64,000 nt of DNA from Candidatus Thiodiazotropha sp. LNASS1 (GCF_964212655.1 NZ_OZ156465.1:4464001-4528000); one strand, 5' to 3'. Shown: positions 1 through 9,529, counted from the first letter of the stretch. Notes: a model not told the origin generated them from the letters alone. A program made the numbers and translations.

Positions 1-683
1 TCGATTTCATGCAGCCCCATGGGCAGGCGGTCGAGCTGATGGTGGAGGAGAAACTTATGTTTCATGCCATCGATACCCGCTGGAAGGGTGTTGTAGTCCA
101 GTGGATGAGAGAGGTTGTAGAGACGCCGCTCAATATCGATGGTTTGACCCTGAGTCGAATCGGGGCGGGGCAACGGCTGAATGAGATGGAATTTTATTTC
201 CCCGCGAAATCACTGCAGCCCAAGGCGATCATGGCGCTTGCACGGCATCACCATTTCTCGGACGTCGATGGGCTGATTGACGGTCTGGCGAACCTCCATG
301 CCAGTGTGGTGGATGGCTATGTGAAGGGCTATATCGATCTGGTCTTCGAAGTGGACGGATGTTTCTATCTGGCCGACTACAAGTCCAATTGGCTTGGCAA
401 CAGCTACAGTGACTACCACCCCCGGGCTCTGACGAATGCGATGATCGAGCACCACTATACGCTACAGTATCTGCTCTACTCGCTGGCCTTGCATCGTTAT
501 CTCAAGCTACGCCTGCCCGACTACGGGTATGAGCGTCATTTCGGTGGTGTCTACTATCTGTTTCTGCGCGGTATGCAGCCCCGGAGCGGTGCTCGCCTGG
601 GGGTGGTCGCTGAAAGACCATCACAAGGCTTCATCGAGGCCCTGGACCGATTGATCGAGGCGCGCACCGATGAGTCTTCCTGA
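1..683 (+). CDS. recB: RecBCD exonuclease V beta subunit, C-terminal part
   Basis: This is the 3' end of a gene that starts left of the window; the frame is open from the first bases. It encodes the C-terminal nuclease domain of RecB, the helicase/nuclease subunit of RecBCD, which resects double-strand breaks and loads RecA at Chi. The visible signature is GYIDLVFEVDG followed by ADYKSN, the acidic/DxK active-site core of the RecB nuclease family, and then the YTLQYLLYSLALHRYL helix typical of RecB C-termini. The stop overlaps the start of recD by 14 bases, so the two genes are probably translationally coupled. The helicase domains lie outside the window. Confidence 0.93.
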   Translation, partial: DFMQPHGQAVELMVEEKLMFHAIDTRWKGVVVQWMREVVETPLNIDGLTLSRIGAGQRLNEMEFYFPAKSLQPKAIMALARHHHFSDVDGLIDGLANLHASVVDGYVKGYIDLVFEVDGCFYLADYKSNWLGNSYSDYHPRALTNAMIEHHYTLQYLLYSLALHRYLKLRLPDYGYERHFGGVYYLFLRGMQPRSGARLGVVAERPSQGFIEALDRLIEARTDESS

Positions 684-2502
684 TAGCCTGTTACGCTCGC
701 TCCACCGGCAGAATCTGCTCAACGATCTTGATCTGCATCTTGCCGAGTATCTGATGGCAGAGGCCGATGCCCCTTCGCCATCCCTCGCCCTGGCGATTGC
801 ACTCACCAGTCGTGCCACCAGCGATGGGCATGTCTGCCTCGATCTTGGCGAGCTTGCGGGAAGAGCGCTATTCGATGAAGCGGAGATGGCGGTTCAGGCC
901 CCTGGACTGGAAGAGTGGAGAGTCGAGTTACGACAAAGCGGGATTATCGGTGGTCCCGGTGACTGGCAACCCATGATTCTGGATAGCCGGAATCGGCTCT
1001 ACCTGCATCGCTATTGGGCCTATGAGCGACGCTTGGGAGACGCGTTGTTGCAGCGTGCCAGGAGTGACGATCAGATGATTGACCGGGAGGGGGTGAAGCA
1101 TGCTTTGGCAACACTGTTCCCGGTGCATGGCGCCGATGTTACAGATTGGCAGAAGGTTGCCGTTGCCACTGCGATCCTGCGGCCCCTCACCATCATCTCC
1201 GGTGGACCCGGCACCGGCAAGACGACAACCGTCCTTCGGTTGCTGGCGCTGTTGCGACTGCAGCCGGGGGGAAATGCGTTACGGATTGCCCTGGCAGCGC
1301 CCACAGGAATGGCTGCCGCACGTCTGCAACAGGCGATCCGGCAGGCCAAGGCATCGACGGCCCTCTCGAAAGAACAGCTGGCGACGATACCGGAGCAGGC
1401 GTCGACCCTGCATCGTCTGCTCGGTATGAACCGTTCGGGTACAGGCTTTCGTCACCATCGAGACAATCCCCTGCTGTTTGATGTAGTGATAGTGGATGAG
1501 GCATCGATGGTCGATGTGGCATTGATGGCCAAGCTCCTGGATGCCTTGCCTCATGCTGCGCGACTGGTGTTGTTGGGTGATCGCGATCAACTGGCCTCGG
1601 TGGAGGCAGGTTCGGTGATGGGTGATCTGTGTATCGGATGCAATGGGCCGGATGATGATTTCGCACGGCAATTGAGCGAGATCACGATGCAACCGGTGGC
1701 CGCAGGGGAGGAGTCCGCCAGTGAGTTGAAAAACAGTGTTATCGAACTGAGACAGAGCTACCGTTTCGATCCCGAGAGTCCGCTTGGACAGCTGGCCAAG
1801 GCTGTCAACAGGGGTGATGCGCAACAGGCCCGACAGCTGCTCCACAATGGAGGGAAAGAGCTGGGCCGTTTGGATCCGGGCGGTGATGTGGCAAGACTGG
1901 TTGCAAGTCGTTTTGGAAAGCTGTTCAAAGCGGTCGGATCAGGGGCGCCGGTGGCGTCGCTGTTCACCCTGTTGTACGAGTTTCGCTTGCTATGCGTAGT
2001 TCGCGAGGGGCCTTTTGGCGTCAATGCATTGAACGGTGCGATAACCCGGGAGCTGATTCGGGCGGGACAGATTGAGAATCACGACGATTGGTATCCGGGA
2101 CGCCCGGTGATGCTGTCGCGCAATGACTATCAACTCGATCTCTACAACGGTGAAACCGGTATCGTCCTGCCACATCCTGAACGGAAGTATGAACTGGCGG
2201 TAGCCTTCCAGGGGAGTGACGGTCAGGTGCGTTGGATTTCACCATCGAGACTGCCTTATTGCGAAACGGTATATGCGGTGACGGTACATAAGAGCCAGGG
2301 TTCCGAGTTTCAGGAGGTGGTATTGCAACTGCCGGATCAAAGGAGTGCCGTCTTGTGCCGTGAGCTGGTCTATACAGCGATTACCAGATCGCGGCAGAGA
2401 TTCACCCTGATCGGAGATGATGCGATCTTCGATGCAGCTGTCACACACCCCATGCGACGCAGCAGCGGGCTCCCCGATCTTCTCACCGTTAATCCGGGTT
2501 AG
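670..2502 (+). CDS. recD: RecBCD exonuclease V alpha subunit (5'-3' helicase)
   Basis: RecD is the fast 5'-3' motor of RecBCD and a superfamily 1B helicase. The 610 residues match the usual RecD length. Visible motifs are Walker A GGPGTGKT at residues 178-185, a Walker B-like VIVDEASMVD near 275-285, and near the C-terminus the VTVHKSQGSEF and YTAITRSRQ helicase motifs. The N-terminal ~150 residues are the family's less conserved domain that contacts RecB. It follows recB with a 14-base overlap. recC is not in the window and is presumably upstream of recB. Confidence 0.95.
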   Translation: MSLPDSLLRSLHRQNLLNDLDLHLAEYLMAEADAPSPSLALAIALTSRATSDGHVCLDLGELAGRALFDEAEMAVQAPGLEEWRVELRQSGIIGGPGDWQPMILDSRNRLYLHRYWAYERRLGDALLQRARSDDQMIDREGVKHALATLFPVHGADVTDWQKVAVATAILRPLTIISGGPGTGKTTTVLRLLALLRLQPGGNALRIALAAPTGMAAARLQQAIRQAKASTALSKEQLATIPEQASTLHRLLGMNRSGTGFRHHRDNPLLFDVVIVDEASMVDVALMAKLLDALPHAARLVLLGDRDQLASVEAGSVMGDLCIGCNGPDDDFARQLSEITMQPVAAGEESASELKNSVIELRQSYRFDPESPLGQLAKAVNRGDAQQARQLLHNGGKELGRLDPGGDVARLVASRFGKLFKAVGSGAPVASLFTLLYEFRLLCVVREGPFGVNALNGAITRELIRAGQIENHDDWYPGRPVMLSRNDYQLDLYNGETGIVLPHPERKYELAVAFQGSDGQVRWISPSRLPYCETVYAVTVHKSQGSEFQEVVLQLPDQRSAVLCRELVYTAITRSRQRFTLIGDDAIFDAAVTHPMRRSSGLPDLLTVNPG

Positions 2503-2804
2503 GGCGCTGAGATAACGATGCATCCGGGGAAGCAGATATTTTGCTGAGCACATAAAAAATTACTGGGGTTGGATAACTCCTCGTTGTGGTAGTGTATTGC
2601 CTGTTTGAAATATACAATACATGAAATATCTCAAATATTATTAATAAAAACAGTTGGTTATTAATTTTCCTTTGAAACCTGCTTGAGGTTTTTCCGCCAA
2701 GGCGGATGAGATAACCGACTCAAAATGAAGGCTTAGGGCAGGCTTGGCAGTTGCTGACTGGGCCGGTCAATTTATTAAGCGATCAACGAAGGAGACGAAA
2801 AGTC
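2503..2804. other. recD-sat intergenic region, AT-rich, with two small hairpins
   Basis: This 302-base gap has no convincing gene. The middle (about 2580-2670) is strongly AT-rich. A 6-bp stem AAACCT/AGGTTT with a 5-base loop sits at 2675-2691 and is followed by a short T run. It abuts a 14-base perfect palindrome, TCCGCCAAGGCGGA, at 2693-2706. The first could be a weak terminator for recD; the second could be an operator or leader hairpin for sat. No clear -35/-10 pair could be chosen. Confidence 0.45.
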
Positions 2805-3992
2805 ATGATCAACCCAGTCGGTTCCTCAGAACTACAACCTTTGTTTGTCTACGATCCCGAGACCCATCACAAGCTCTCACACGAGGCTGAATCCCTACCG
2901 TCGGTAGTGATCAGTTCTCAGGCTGCCGGTAACGCGGTGATGATGGGGGCAGGGTATTTCAATCCGTTGAAAGGTTACATGACAGTGGCTGACGCCATGG
3001 GCGCAGCCGAAAAGATGACCTTGACCGACGGCAGTTTCTTTCCGGTGCCTGTGCTCTGCCTGCTGGAGAACACGGATGCCATCGGAGATGCCAAACGGAT
3101 CGCGCTGAGAGATCCGAACATGGAGGGTAATCCGGTACTGGCCGTCATGGATATCGAGAATATCGAGGAAGTCAGTGACGAACAGATGGCGATAATGACC
3201 GACAAGGTCTATCGCACCGACGACAGTGATCATCCTGGCGTGGCGGCATTCAACGGCCAGGGCAGAGTGGCGATCTCCGGTCCTATCCAGGTCCTCAGCT
3301 TCTCCTATTTCCAGGCCGATTTCCCGGATACATTCCGTACTGCCGTAGAGATCCGCAACGAGATTCAGGAACGTGGCTGGAGCAAGATCGTTGCCTTCCA
3401 GACCCGCAATCCGATGCATCTGGCTCATGAGGAACTCTGTCACATGGCCATGGATCGTCTCGGCTGCGACGGCCTGGTGATTCACATGCTGCTGGGTAAG
3501 CTGAAGCCTGGCGATATTCCGGCACCGGTGCGCGATGCCGCGATCCGCAAGATGGTTGAGCTCTATTTCCCGCCCAACAGCGCCATGGTGACCGGTTACG
3601 GTTTCGATATGCTCTACGCCGGGCCTCGTGAGGCGGTGCTGCACGCCTATTTCCGCCAAAACATGGGCGCCACCCATTTCATCATCGGTCGCGATCATGC
3701 CGGTGTGGGTGACTACTACGGTGCATTCGACGCCCAGACCATCTTCGAGGATGAGGTGCCTGCAGGCGCATTGGAAATCGAGATCTTCAAGGCCGACCAC
3801 ACCGCCTGGTCGAAGAAGCTGGACAAGGTGGTGATGATGTGCGAAGCCCCGGATCACGAGAAAGAGGACTTCGTACTCCTCTCCGGCACCAAGGTACGCG
3901 AGATGCTGGGCCAGGGTATCGCTCCGCCAAAGGAGTTCTCCCGTCCCGAGGTGGCGCAGATCCTGATCGACTACTATCAGTCAATCAATTAA
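2805..3992 (+). CDS. sat: ATP sulfurylase, dissimilatory type (sulfate adenylyltransferase)
   Basis: Sat interconverts APS plus pyrophosphate with ATP plus sulfate. In sulfur oxidisers the homomeric Sat type runs toward ATP and sulfate as the last step of cytoplasmic sulfite oxidation. The 395-residue protein carries the nucleotide-binding QTRNPMHLAHE at residues 199-209, GRDHAG at 295-300 and a C-terminal LSGTKVREML. ATG at 2805 is chosen because AAGGAGA lies nine bases upstream; a longer in-frame TTG start has no such site. No aprAB or APS kinase adjoins it (the cysC gene is 60 kb away). The gene is alone, with its own terminator, so it is probably a single transcription unit. The role in sulfur oxidation rather than assimilation is inferred from the Sat type. 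Confidence 0.95.
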   Translation: MINPVGSSELQPLFVYDPETHHKLSHEAESLPSVVISSQAAGNAVMMGAGYFNPLKGYMTVADAMGAAEKMTLTDGSFFPVPVLCLLENTDAIGDAKRIALRDPNMEGNPVLAVMDIENIEEVSDEQMAIMTDKVYRTDDSDHPGVAAFNGQGRVAISGPIQVLSFSYFQADFPDTFRTAVEIRNEIQERGWSKIVAFQTRNPMHLAHEELCHMAMDRLGCDGLVIHMLLGKLKPGDIPAPVRDAAIRKMVELYFPPNSAMVTGYGFDMLYAGPREAVLHAYFRQNMGATHFIIGRDHAGVGDYYGAFDAQTIFEDEVPAGALEIEIFKADHTAWSKKLDKVVMMCEAPDHEKEDFVLLSGTKVREMLGQGIAPPKEFSRPEVAQILIDYYQSIN

Positions 3993-4005
3993 TCGACTGA
4001 CAAAT

Positions 4006-4037
4006 GAAAAAAGCCCGCCATCGGCGGGCTTTTTTTT
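4006..4037 (+). terminator. Rho-independent terminator of sat
   Basis: A perfect 9-bp stem AAGCCCGCC / GGCGGGCTT (4011-4019 with 4023-4031) has a 3-base loop, is preceded by an A run and is followed by eight T residues. It lies 14 bases after the sat stop and is a textbook intrinsic terminator. Confidence 0.95.
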
Positions 4038-4245
4038 CACCCTTCTCAAAGCAATTAATGTGCGGTAACGCTTATTGGTGAGAATAATAGGCGTGATGGG
4101 GAGGTTCGCATCGATGTCCATGAATGTGAACAGTATGTATCAACGATGATTGACCAGTTTACGGATAAGGCTCCGATGCCGCTGCTTAATATTACTGGGC
4201 GCTGACAAATAACGGAACAGACTGGCCCAAAAGGGTGTTCTCCTC

Positions 4246-4275
4246 GTTCCTAAGCTCCTGCGTGGGAAGGCATGC
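4246..4275. repeat. Degenerate copy of the TTCCCACGC...GCGTGGGAA palindrome
   Basis: The stretch GTTCCTAAGCTCCTGCGTGGGAAGGCATGC (written here by halves: GTTCCTAAGCTCCTG, CGTGGGAAGGCATGC) matches the palindromic repeat seen in better form at 51597-51677 and 62998-63025. The left arm is decayed (CCTAAG for CCCACG). The rest of the 250-base gap holds only a start-less open frame at 4059-4205 that ends in TGA and could be a gene relic. Confidence 0.55.
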
Positions 4276-4287
4276 AACAATATTGAC

Positions 4288-5310
4288 TTACACAGATTTA
4301 CGAGCTGTTGCTTCGTTGTTTATGCCTCGCAACATGGCTTCATACCGGCCGATAATTGTGGCGACAGGCTCAATATTATGAATGCCCGCTACACTTTTGC
4401 CCGCCTGCCAGAACTCCGTTTCACCCTTCTCGTCGAGGGATGACTGACGCAGCTGGAAGGCGGAACGCAGGGTATAGAACATGCGCATCCAGTGTTTGGT
4501 TCTGTTGCCGTTCAACATCCAGCGGGCGAAAGCTCCCGCCTTTGTGCCGATTTTTTCGATGTAGGGTGTATTGATGATCGATACGGGAACCCCGGTGATT
4601 CGATTGCTGAGCACGATATCGCGTTCGTCGGCATCGAGTATGGCCTGCTTATAGGGCATTGCCGCGTTGCACTCCTCAGTGGCGATAAAGCGCGTGCCCA
4701 ATTGGCAACCTGCATAGCCTTGACTGATCGCTTCGGCGAACTGTTGTTCGTTACCGATACCTCCCGCGCAGATGAGCGGCACACCCAGGTCACCCAGTTC
4801 ATCCAACAGCTGCAAGTGGGAGAGGGCGCCGGCATGCCCGCCGGCCCGGTTGTTGACGGCAATCAGGCCGTCAACTCCGCCATCGAGTCCCTTCAAGGCC
4901 CACTTACGCTCAGTGACGTCATGGTAGACGATGCCGTCATAGGCCTTCACCCGTTCGACCACCCAGCGCGGATTGCCCAGGGATGTGATGAAGAAGCGCA
5001 CGCCTTCGTCCAACGCAATCGAGACCCACTCCACCATCCTGTCGTGGTATTTTCTGGAGGACTTCTCGATCAGGGCGTTCATGCCGATGGGTCTGTCGGT
5101 GTGGCGTTTTATCAGTCTGATCCCTTCACGGAAATCGTGACCATGGACAAAGGTCATGGCGACCGGCTGTATGATACCGATACCACCGGCCTCGGATGCG
5201 GCGGCAACGAGTTCGGGATTGGAACAGGGGTACATGGGCCCACAGATGATCGGCACCCGGATATCGGTATGTCGTGTGAATGGTGTCTCCTGAGGCGGAT
5301 TGTCGCTCAT
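4288..5310 (-). CDS. Nitronate monooxygenase / 2-nitropropane dioxygenase-like flavoprotein
   Basis: This is a 340-residue TIM-barrel FMN protein of the nitronate monooxygenase (NPD) family. Visible family features are the N-terminal RVPIICGPMYPCSNPELVAAAS, an NNRAGGHAG phosphate-binding loop, AGGIGNEQQFAEAISQGYAGCQLGTRF, and a substrate-lid C-terminus. Some members oxidise nitronates, while others act as enoyl reductases in lipid pathways. The start is set at 5310 because its ATG overlaps the upstream thioesterase stop as ATGA; an in-frame start nine codons earlier is less likely. It is the last gene of the beta-oxidation operon, so a role in handling unusual acyl or nitro substrates is inferred. 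The exact substrate is unknown. Confidence 0.82.
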   Translation of the reverse strand: MSDNPPQETPFTRHTDIRVPIICGPMYPCSNPELVAAASEAGGIGIIQPVAMTFVHGHDFREGIRLIKRHTDRPIGMNALIEKSSRKYHDRMVEWVSIALDEGVRFFITSLGNPRWVVERVKAYDGIVYHDVTERKWALKGLDGGVDGLIAVNNRAGGHAGALSHLQLLDELGDLGVPLICAGGIGNEQQFAEAISQGYAGCQLGTRFIATEECNAAMPYKQAILDADERDIVLSNRITGVPVSIINTPYIEKIGTKAGAFARWMLNGNRTKHWMRMFYTLRSAFQLRQSSLDEKGETEFWQAGKSVAGIHNIEPVATIIGRYEAMLRGINNEATARKSV

Positions 5311-5813
5311 GGCATGTCCCTGGGACGTAACTGCCAATGGGCGGTGAGGTTCGCAACGCTGTCTCCTTCCCGGTCCCAGATGGTTGCATGGGCCTGAAGG
5401 GTGGTGGATTCGCCTATTATCTCCGGCACCTGTGCTTCACCGATAGCGGTGAGGTCGCCGCGGGCTTTCTTCAGATAATCGATCTCGAGCCGGGTAACGA
5501 TACCTTTGGTCGATTCGGGCATGGCGGCAATCAGAGCAAGACCGCTTGCCAGCTCGCCGACATTTGCCAGTGCAATGGCATGGATCGAATTGAGATGGTT
5601 GCGCAAAACTCGTCTGTCCCGCAGGGTAACCCTTGCTCGACCGGGTGATATCTCTTCGATAACGGGACGGATGGTGCCGGTATAAGGCACCATCCGTCCG
5701 AATAGCAGACTGTAGATATGCCGGCCCAAGGCACTGTTTCCAAAACGTCTCCAGAGTGACACGACACGCTCTTCCGGAGTTATGCCAGGTCTGCTTTGTG
5801 TCTCACCACTCAT
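5307..5813 (-). CDS. Hotdog-fold thioesterase family protein (DUF4442/PaaI-like)
   Basis: The 168-residue protein resembles the DUF4442 branch of hotdog-fold thioesterases. The core reads VLRNHLNSIHAIALANVGELASGLAL, matching the family's N-H-x-x-S-I-H-A-x-A-x-x-x-x-G-E signature, followed by an amphipathic beta-sheet half. Such enzymes hydrolyse acyl-CoA thioesters and can prevent coenzyme A trapping. A CAGGAG ribosome-binding site lies eight bases before the ATG. It is the fourth gene of the leftward fatty-acid operon, 99 bases after the thiolase gene, and overlaps the next gene by four bases. Confidence 0.78.
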   Translation of the reverse strand: MSGETQSRPGITPEERVVSLWRRFGNSALGRHIYSLLFGRMVPYTGTIRPVIEEISPGRARVTLRDRRVLRNHLNSIHAIALANVGELASGLALIAAMPESTKGIVTRLEIDYLKKARGDLTAIGEAQVPEIIGESTTLQAHATIWDREGDSVANLTAHWQLRPRDMP

Positions 5814-5912
5814 ACAGCGTTCTCCTGAAATGGGGATACCTGATCACTGTCTATGGCAGATGTTGCCGCATGATGCCAGTCCCATTGTTGCCAGCCGGGC
5901 ATCTGCTGTTTA

Positions 5913-7097
5913 TCAACAGCGTTCGAACAGGCCGGCCGCTCCCATCCCCGTGCCGATACACATGGTTACCATGCCGTAGCGCTTATTGGTACGCTGCATC
6001 CCGTGCAGCAGGGTCGCCGTGCGTATGGCGCCGGTCGCACCCAGTGGGTGTCCAAGGGCAATGGCACCACCGAGTGGGTTGACCCTATCCGGATCCATAT
6101 CCATCTCCCGCATCACGGCCAGGGTCTGCGCAGCAAAGGCCTCGTTGAGCTCGATCCAGTCGATCTGGTTGAGGCTGACGCCGGTCAGTTTCTCGAGCTT
6201 GGGTATCGCCTCCTTGGGGCCTATGCCCATGATTTCCGCGGGCACCCCGGCAACGCTGTAGCCCACAAAGCGCGCCAGCGGTTCGAGATTCAAGGCGCGC
6301 ATTTTCCCTTCGCTCATCACCACCACGGCGCCGGCGCCGTCGCTCATCTGCGAGCTGTTACCGGCGGTGACGCTGCCTTTGGCGGCGAAAACCGGTCGCA
6401 GTTTGGCCAGGCCTTCAAGGCTGGAGTCGGGACGGGGACCCTCATCACTCTTTACCGGGCGCTCAAGGATTCTGATTGTGTTTCCCTCGTCCGGCAGGTG
6501 TTGTTTGGTCAGATAGGGGAGAATCTCCCGCTCGAAATGACCGGCATTGATAGCCGCCAGCGCACGCTGGTGACTCTGCAGGGCAAAGTTATCCTGATCT
6601 TCGCGGCTGACCTTCCAGCGTTCGGCGACATTTTCCGCGGTGACACCCATGCCGTAGGCGATAGCCACATTGTCATCCTCGAACACTGCCGGATTTATGG
6701 CGACCTTGTTGCCCATCATCGGTACCATGCTCATGCTCTCGACACCACCGGCGACAATGATGTCTGCCTCGCCGAGGCGAATTCTGTCAGCTGCCATGGC
6801 GATACTCTGCAGACCGGATGAGCAGAAACGGTTGATAGTGACGCCCGGCACGCTGTCCGGTAACCCGGCCAGCAGACTGGACACACGGGCGACGTTCAAG
6901 CCCTGTTCAGCCTCCGGCATGGCGCAACCGATAATCACGTCCTCGATCAGCTCTGGCTGCAGACCGGGGCAATCGCCAAGCACACCCTGAATCGCATGGG
7001 TGAGCAGATCGTCAGGACGGGTTTGGCGGAATACGCCTCGTGGGGCCTTGCCGACGGGTGTACGCCTGGCTGCCACAATGTAGGCCTGTTCACTCAT
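5913..7097 (-). CDS. fadA: Acetyl-CoA C-acyltransferase (3-ketoacyl-CoA thiolase)
   Basis: This enzyme performs the last step of beta-oxidation, the thiolytic cleavage of 3-ketoacyl-CoA to acetyl-CoA and a shortened acyl-CoA. The 394 residues match thiolase II. The nucleophile is Cys92 in NRFCSSG; the catalytic His350 is in GHPLGATG; and Cys380 is in CIGTGMGAAG. GAGGAG precedes the ATG. It lies 14 bases downstream of the bifunctional FadN-like gene and is co-transcribed with it. The symbol reflects function; the sequence belongs to the degradative rather than the biosynthetic thiolases, judged by context. Confidence 0.92.
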   Translation of the reverse strand: MSEQAYIVAARRTPVGKAPRGVFRQTRPDDLLTHAIQGVLGDCPGLQPELIEDVIIGCAMPEAEQGLNVARVSSLLAGLPDSVPGVTINRFCSSGLQSIAMAADRIRLGEADIIVAGGVESMSMVPMMGNKVAINPAVFEDDNVAIAYGMGVTAENVAERWKVSREDQDNFALQSHQRALAAINAGHFEREILPYLTKQHLPDEGNTIRILERPVKSDEGPRPDSSLEGLAKLRPVFAAKGSVTAGNSSQMSDGAGAVVVMSEGKMRALNLEPLARFVGYSVAGVPAEIMGIGPKEAIPKLEKLTGVSLNQIDWIELNEAFAAQTLAVMREMDMDPDRVNPLGGAIALGHPLGATGAIRTATLLHGMQRTNKRYGMVTMCIGTGMGAAGLFERC

Positions 7098-7111
7098 AGC
7101 ACTCTCCTCGC

Positions 7112-9529
7112 TCAGTTCCGCAGGGGCTTGCCGGTATCCAGCATATGCTTGACCCGTGCATGTGTTTTGGGGCTTTTCAGCAGAGAGCGAAAACCCTCGC
7201 GCTCATATCGCAGATACCAGCTTTCAGGCAGTTCGGTACCGGCATCCACCGGGCCCCCACAGAGTGCATGGGCGACGAGCGTCCCGATCTTCATATCGTA
7301 GTCAGAGATGAAACCACCGGCGTGCATATTGGTCATCGCCGCCTTGAAGTTTGCGATGGCGGCCCGACCACCGGCCCGAATCGGTGATTCAATGGCCGGG
7401 CGGTAGTTGGCGGCACTCAGGGCACGAACCTGGGCAATGGCGGCATGCAGCACTTCATGACGATTCATGACCACAATATCGCTTTCGCGCAGAAAGCCGA
7501 ATGCCTTGGCCTGTTCGGCACTGGTGGCGACCTTGCCCATGGCGACGGTTTCAAAAATATCCTTGAGTGCCTCGAATCTATCACCCCCCGCCGCCTTGAC
7601 GGAGGCGCGCCTGGCCAGTTCCATGCAGCCGCTGCCGGCGGGTATGAGTCCGACACCCACTTCGACCAGACCGATGTAGCTCTCCAGTGCGGCGACCACC
7701 CGGTCACACTGCATCATCAGTTCGCAACCGCCGCCAAGCGCCAGTCCCTGGACCCCGGCAACCACCGGGATATTGGATTTACGCATGCGAATACAGCTGT
7801 GCTGGAACTTCTGCAGCAGGTTGTCCAGGGCATTGCTGCCCGGCAGTATGCTCTTCATGGCAACCGGCATGAATGACTTCAGGTCTGCGCCTGCGCTGAA
7901 CGGCTCGTCCGGTTGCCAAATCACCATGCCAGTGAGCTGTTGTTGCGCCAGTTCTGCGGCCTGATTCAGGCTGTCCAGTACACCGTCGTCGATGGTATGC
8001 ATTTTGGTCTTGAAGCTGAGTACACCGATATCACCATCGATTAACCAGAAACGCGCCGAGTCGTTTTCGAACAATACCTCATGCTGCGCGGCCTGTTCGC
8101 CAACCAGTCGTTCAGGCCTGCGCTGACGCTGGTAGACCGGGAGCCTGGAGCGGGGATGATAACTGTTGTCGGTAGGTGACCATGAGCCCTTTGACGTATG
8201 GATCGCCTCGATGTTATTGACCCATGCCGGCAGGGGTTCGCCGGTAAGGGTCTTGCCTGCATCGATATCCTGTTGGATCAAATCGGCGATACGTTGCCAA
8301 CCGGCATGCTGCCAGATCTCGAACGGACCCTGCTTCCAGCCGAAGCCCCAGCGAATCGCTAAGTCAACCTCCCTGGCATTATCGGCGATCGAGTCCAGTA
8401 GATAGGCGGCATAGTGAAATACATCGCGCTGAATCGACCAGAGGAATTCGGCATGGGGATCGTTGATGGTGCTTAGCTTTGCCAGGCGTTCGGGGTTCTT
8501 GTAATCCTTCAGTACCTTCTCCACCTTTCCGGGTATCTTTACCTTACGCTTCCTGTAACTGTCGTCTGCAGGTTCGTATACCAGGATTTCACCGTCCTGT
8601 TTTTTATACACGCCTGCCTTGGTCTTGGCGCCGAGGGCGCCTTTTTCAACCAGGGTGTCGAGCCAGTCCGGGATCCTGTAGATCGATACCCATGGATCAT
8701 CACCAAGATGTTCGGCAGCGTTGCGTAAAACGTGCCGCATGGTATCGAGCCCAACCAGGTCGGCGGTGCGCAGGGTTGCGCTCTTTGGCCGTCCGATCGA
8801 TTTTCCGGTCAGTGCGTCGACGGATTCAAAATTCAATGAGAGCCTCTGTGCATGATGAAAGGTCGACATCATGGAGAAAAGCCCGAGTCGGTTGGCAATG
8901 AAGTTTACCGTATCCCTGGCCCTGACCACCCCTTTCCCAAGAGTGGCTACGCAAAAGCTCTCAATGGTATCGACAACTTCGGGTGATGTCTGTGGTTGCG
9001 CTATCAACTCAACCAGCGGCATATAACGCGGTGGATTGAAGAAATGGATGCCGAGAAAACGGTTGCGCAGATTGTCCGGCAGGCTTTCTGCCAGCTCTGA
9101 GATGGAGAGGCCCGATGTGTTGCTGGCGAGTATCGTGTCCTCACCGAGATGGGGTGAGATCTTGTGGTAAAGGTCGGACTTCCATTCCATTTTTTCTGCT
9201 ATCGCTTCGATCACCAGATCGCAATCGATAAGTTTTTCAAGGTCGTCGTCGTAGTTGCACGGGGTTATCCGGGAGGCGTTTGTCGCCACAGCCAACGGCT
9301 CCGGCTTCTGTTTCATCAGGCTCTTGATTGCCTGTTTGGCAATCGCGCTTTTGTCCATGCCCTCTTTGGGGAGATCGAACAACAGTGATGGAATACCGGC
9401 GTTGGTGAAGTGAGCCGCTATCTGAGCCCCCATTACACCGGCTCCCAGTATGGCCACCCGTTTGAAAACCGGTATGCCGATGATTGCTTTACTCACTTCA
9501 TAAGATGTTAGCTGAGCGGTTGATTTCAT
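7112..9529 (-). CDS. 3-hydroxyacyl-CoA dehydrogenase / enoyl-CoA hydratase, FadN-type
   Basis: This is an 805-residue bifunctional beta-oxidation enzyme. The domain order is dehydrogenase first (Rossmann motif GAGVMGAQIA at residues 29-38, then the C-terminal dehydrogenase domains to about 400), followed by a crotonase/enoyl-CoA hydratase domain from about residue 480. The hydratase domain shows the PFSAGADLK and GLALGGGCELMM oxyanion segments. This is the order of Bacillus FadN and the reverse of E. coli FadB. AGGAGGAG lies upstream of the ATG. It is sandwiched between fadE and the thiolase gene, which supplies all four reactions of the beta-oxidation spiral in one operon. Confidence 0.92.
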   Translation of the reverse strand: MKSTAQLTSYEVSKAIIGIPVFKRVAILGAGVMGAQIAAHFTNAGIPSLLFDLPKEGMDKSAIAKQAIKSLMKQKPEPLAVATNASRITPCNYDDDLEKLIDCDLVIEAIAEKMEWKSDLYHKISPHLGEDTILASNTSGLSISELAESLPDNLRNRFLGIHFFNPPRYMPLVELIAQPQTSPEVVDTIESFCVATLGKGVVRARDTVNFIANRLGLFSMMSTFHHAQRLSLNFESVDALTGKSIGRPKSATLRTADLVGLDTMRHVLRNAAEHLGDDPWVSIYRIPDWLDTLVEKGALGAKTKAGVYKKQDGEILVYEPADDSYRKRKVKIPGKVEKVLKDYKNPERLAKLSTINDPHAEFLWSIQRDVFHYAAYLLDSIADNAREVDLAIRWGFGWKQGPFEIWQHAGWQRIADLIQQDIDAGKTLTGEPLPAWVNNIEAIHTSKGSWSPTDNSYHPRSRLPVYQRQRRPERLVGEQAAQHEVLFENDSARFWLIDGDIGVLSFKTKMHTIDDGVLDSLNQAAELAQQQLTGMVIWQPDEPFSAGADLKSFMPVAMKSILPGSNALDNLLQKFQHSCIRMRKSNIPVVAGVQGLALGGGCELMMQCDRVVAALESYIGLVEVGVGLIPAGSGCMELARRASVKAAGGDRFEALKDIFETVAMGKVATSAEQAKAFGFLRESDIVVMNRHEVLHAAIAQVRALSAANYRPAIESPIRAGGRAAIANFKAAMTNMHAGGFISDYDMKIGTLVAHALCGGPVDAGTELPESWYLRYEREGFRSLLKSPKTHARVKHMLDTGKPLRN

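Noticed and set aside
2895-3857. A 320-codon open frame on the minus strand across sat
   Set aside because: It is the His/Ile/Val-rich antisense shadow of sat, with no ribosome-binding site and no recognisable domain; sat is certain on the plus strand.
4059-4205. Start-less open frame of 48 codons ending in TGA after the sat terminator
   Set aside because: No start codon, no ribosome-binding site and no recognised product; at most a relic, so only mentioned in the repeat entry.
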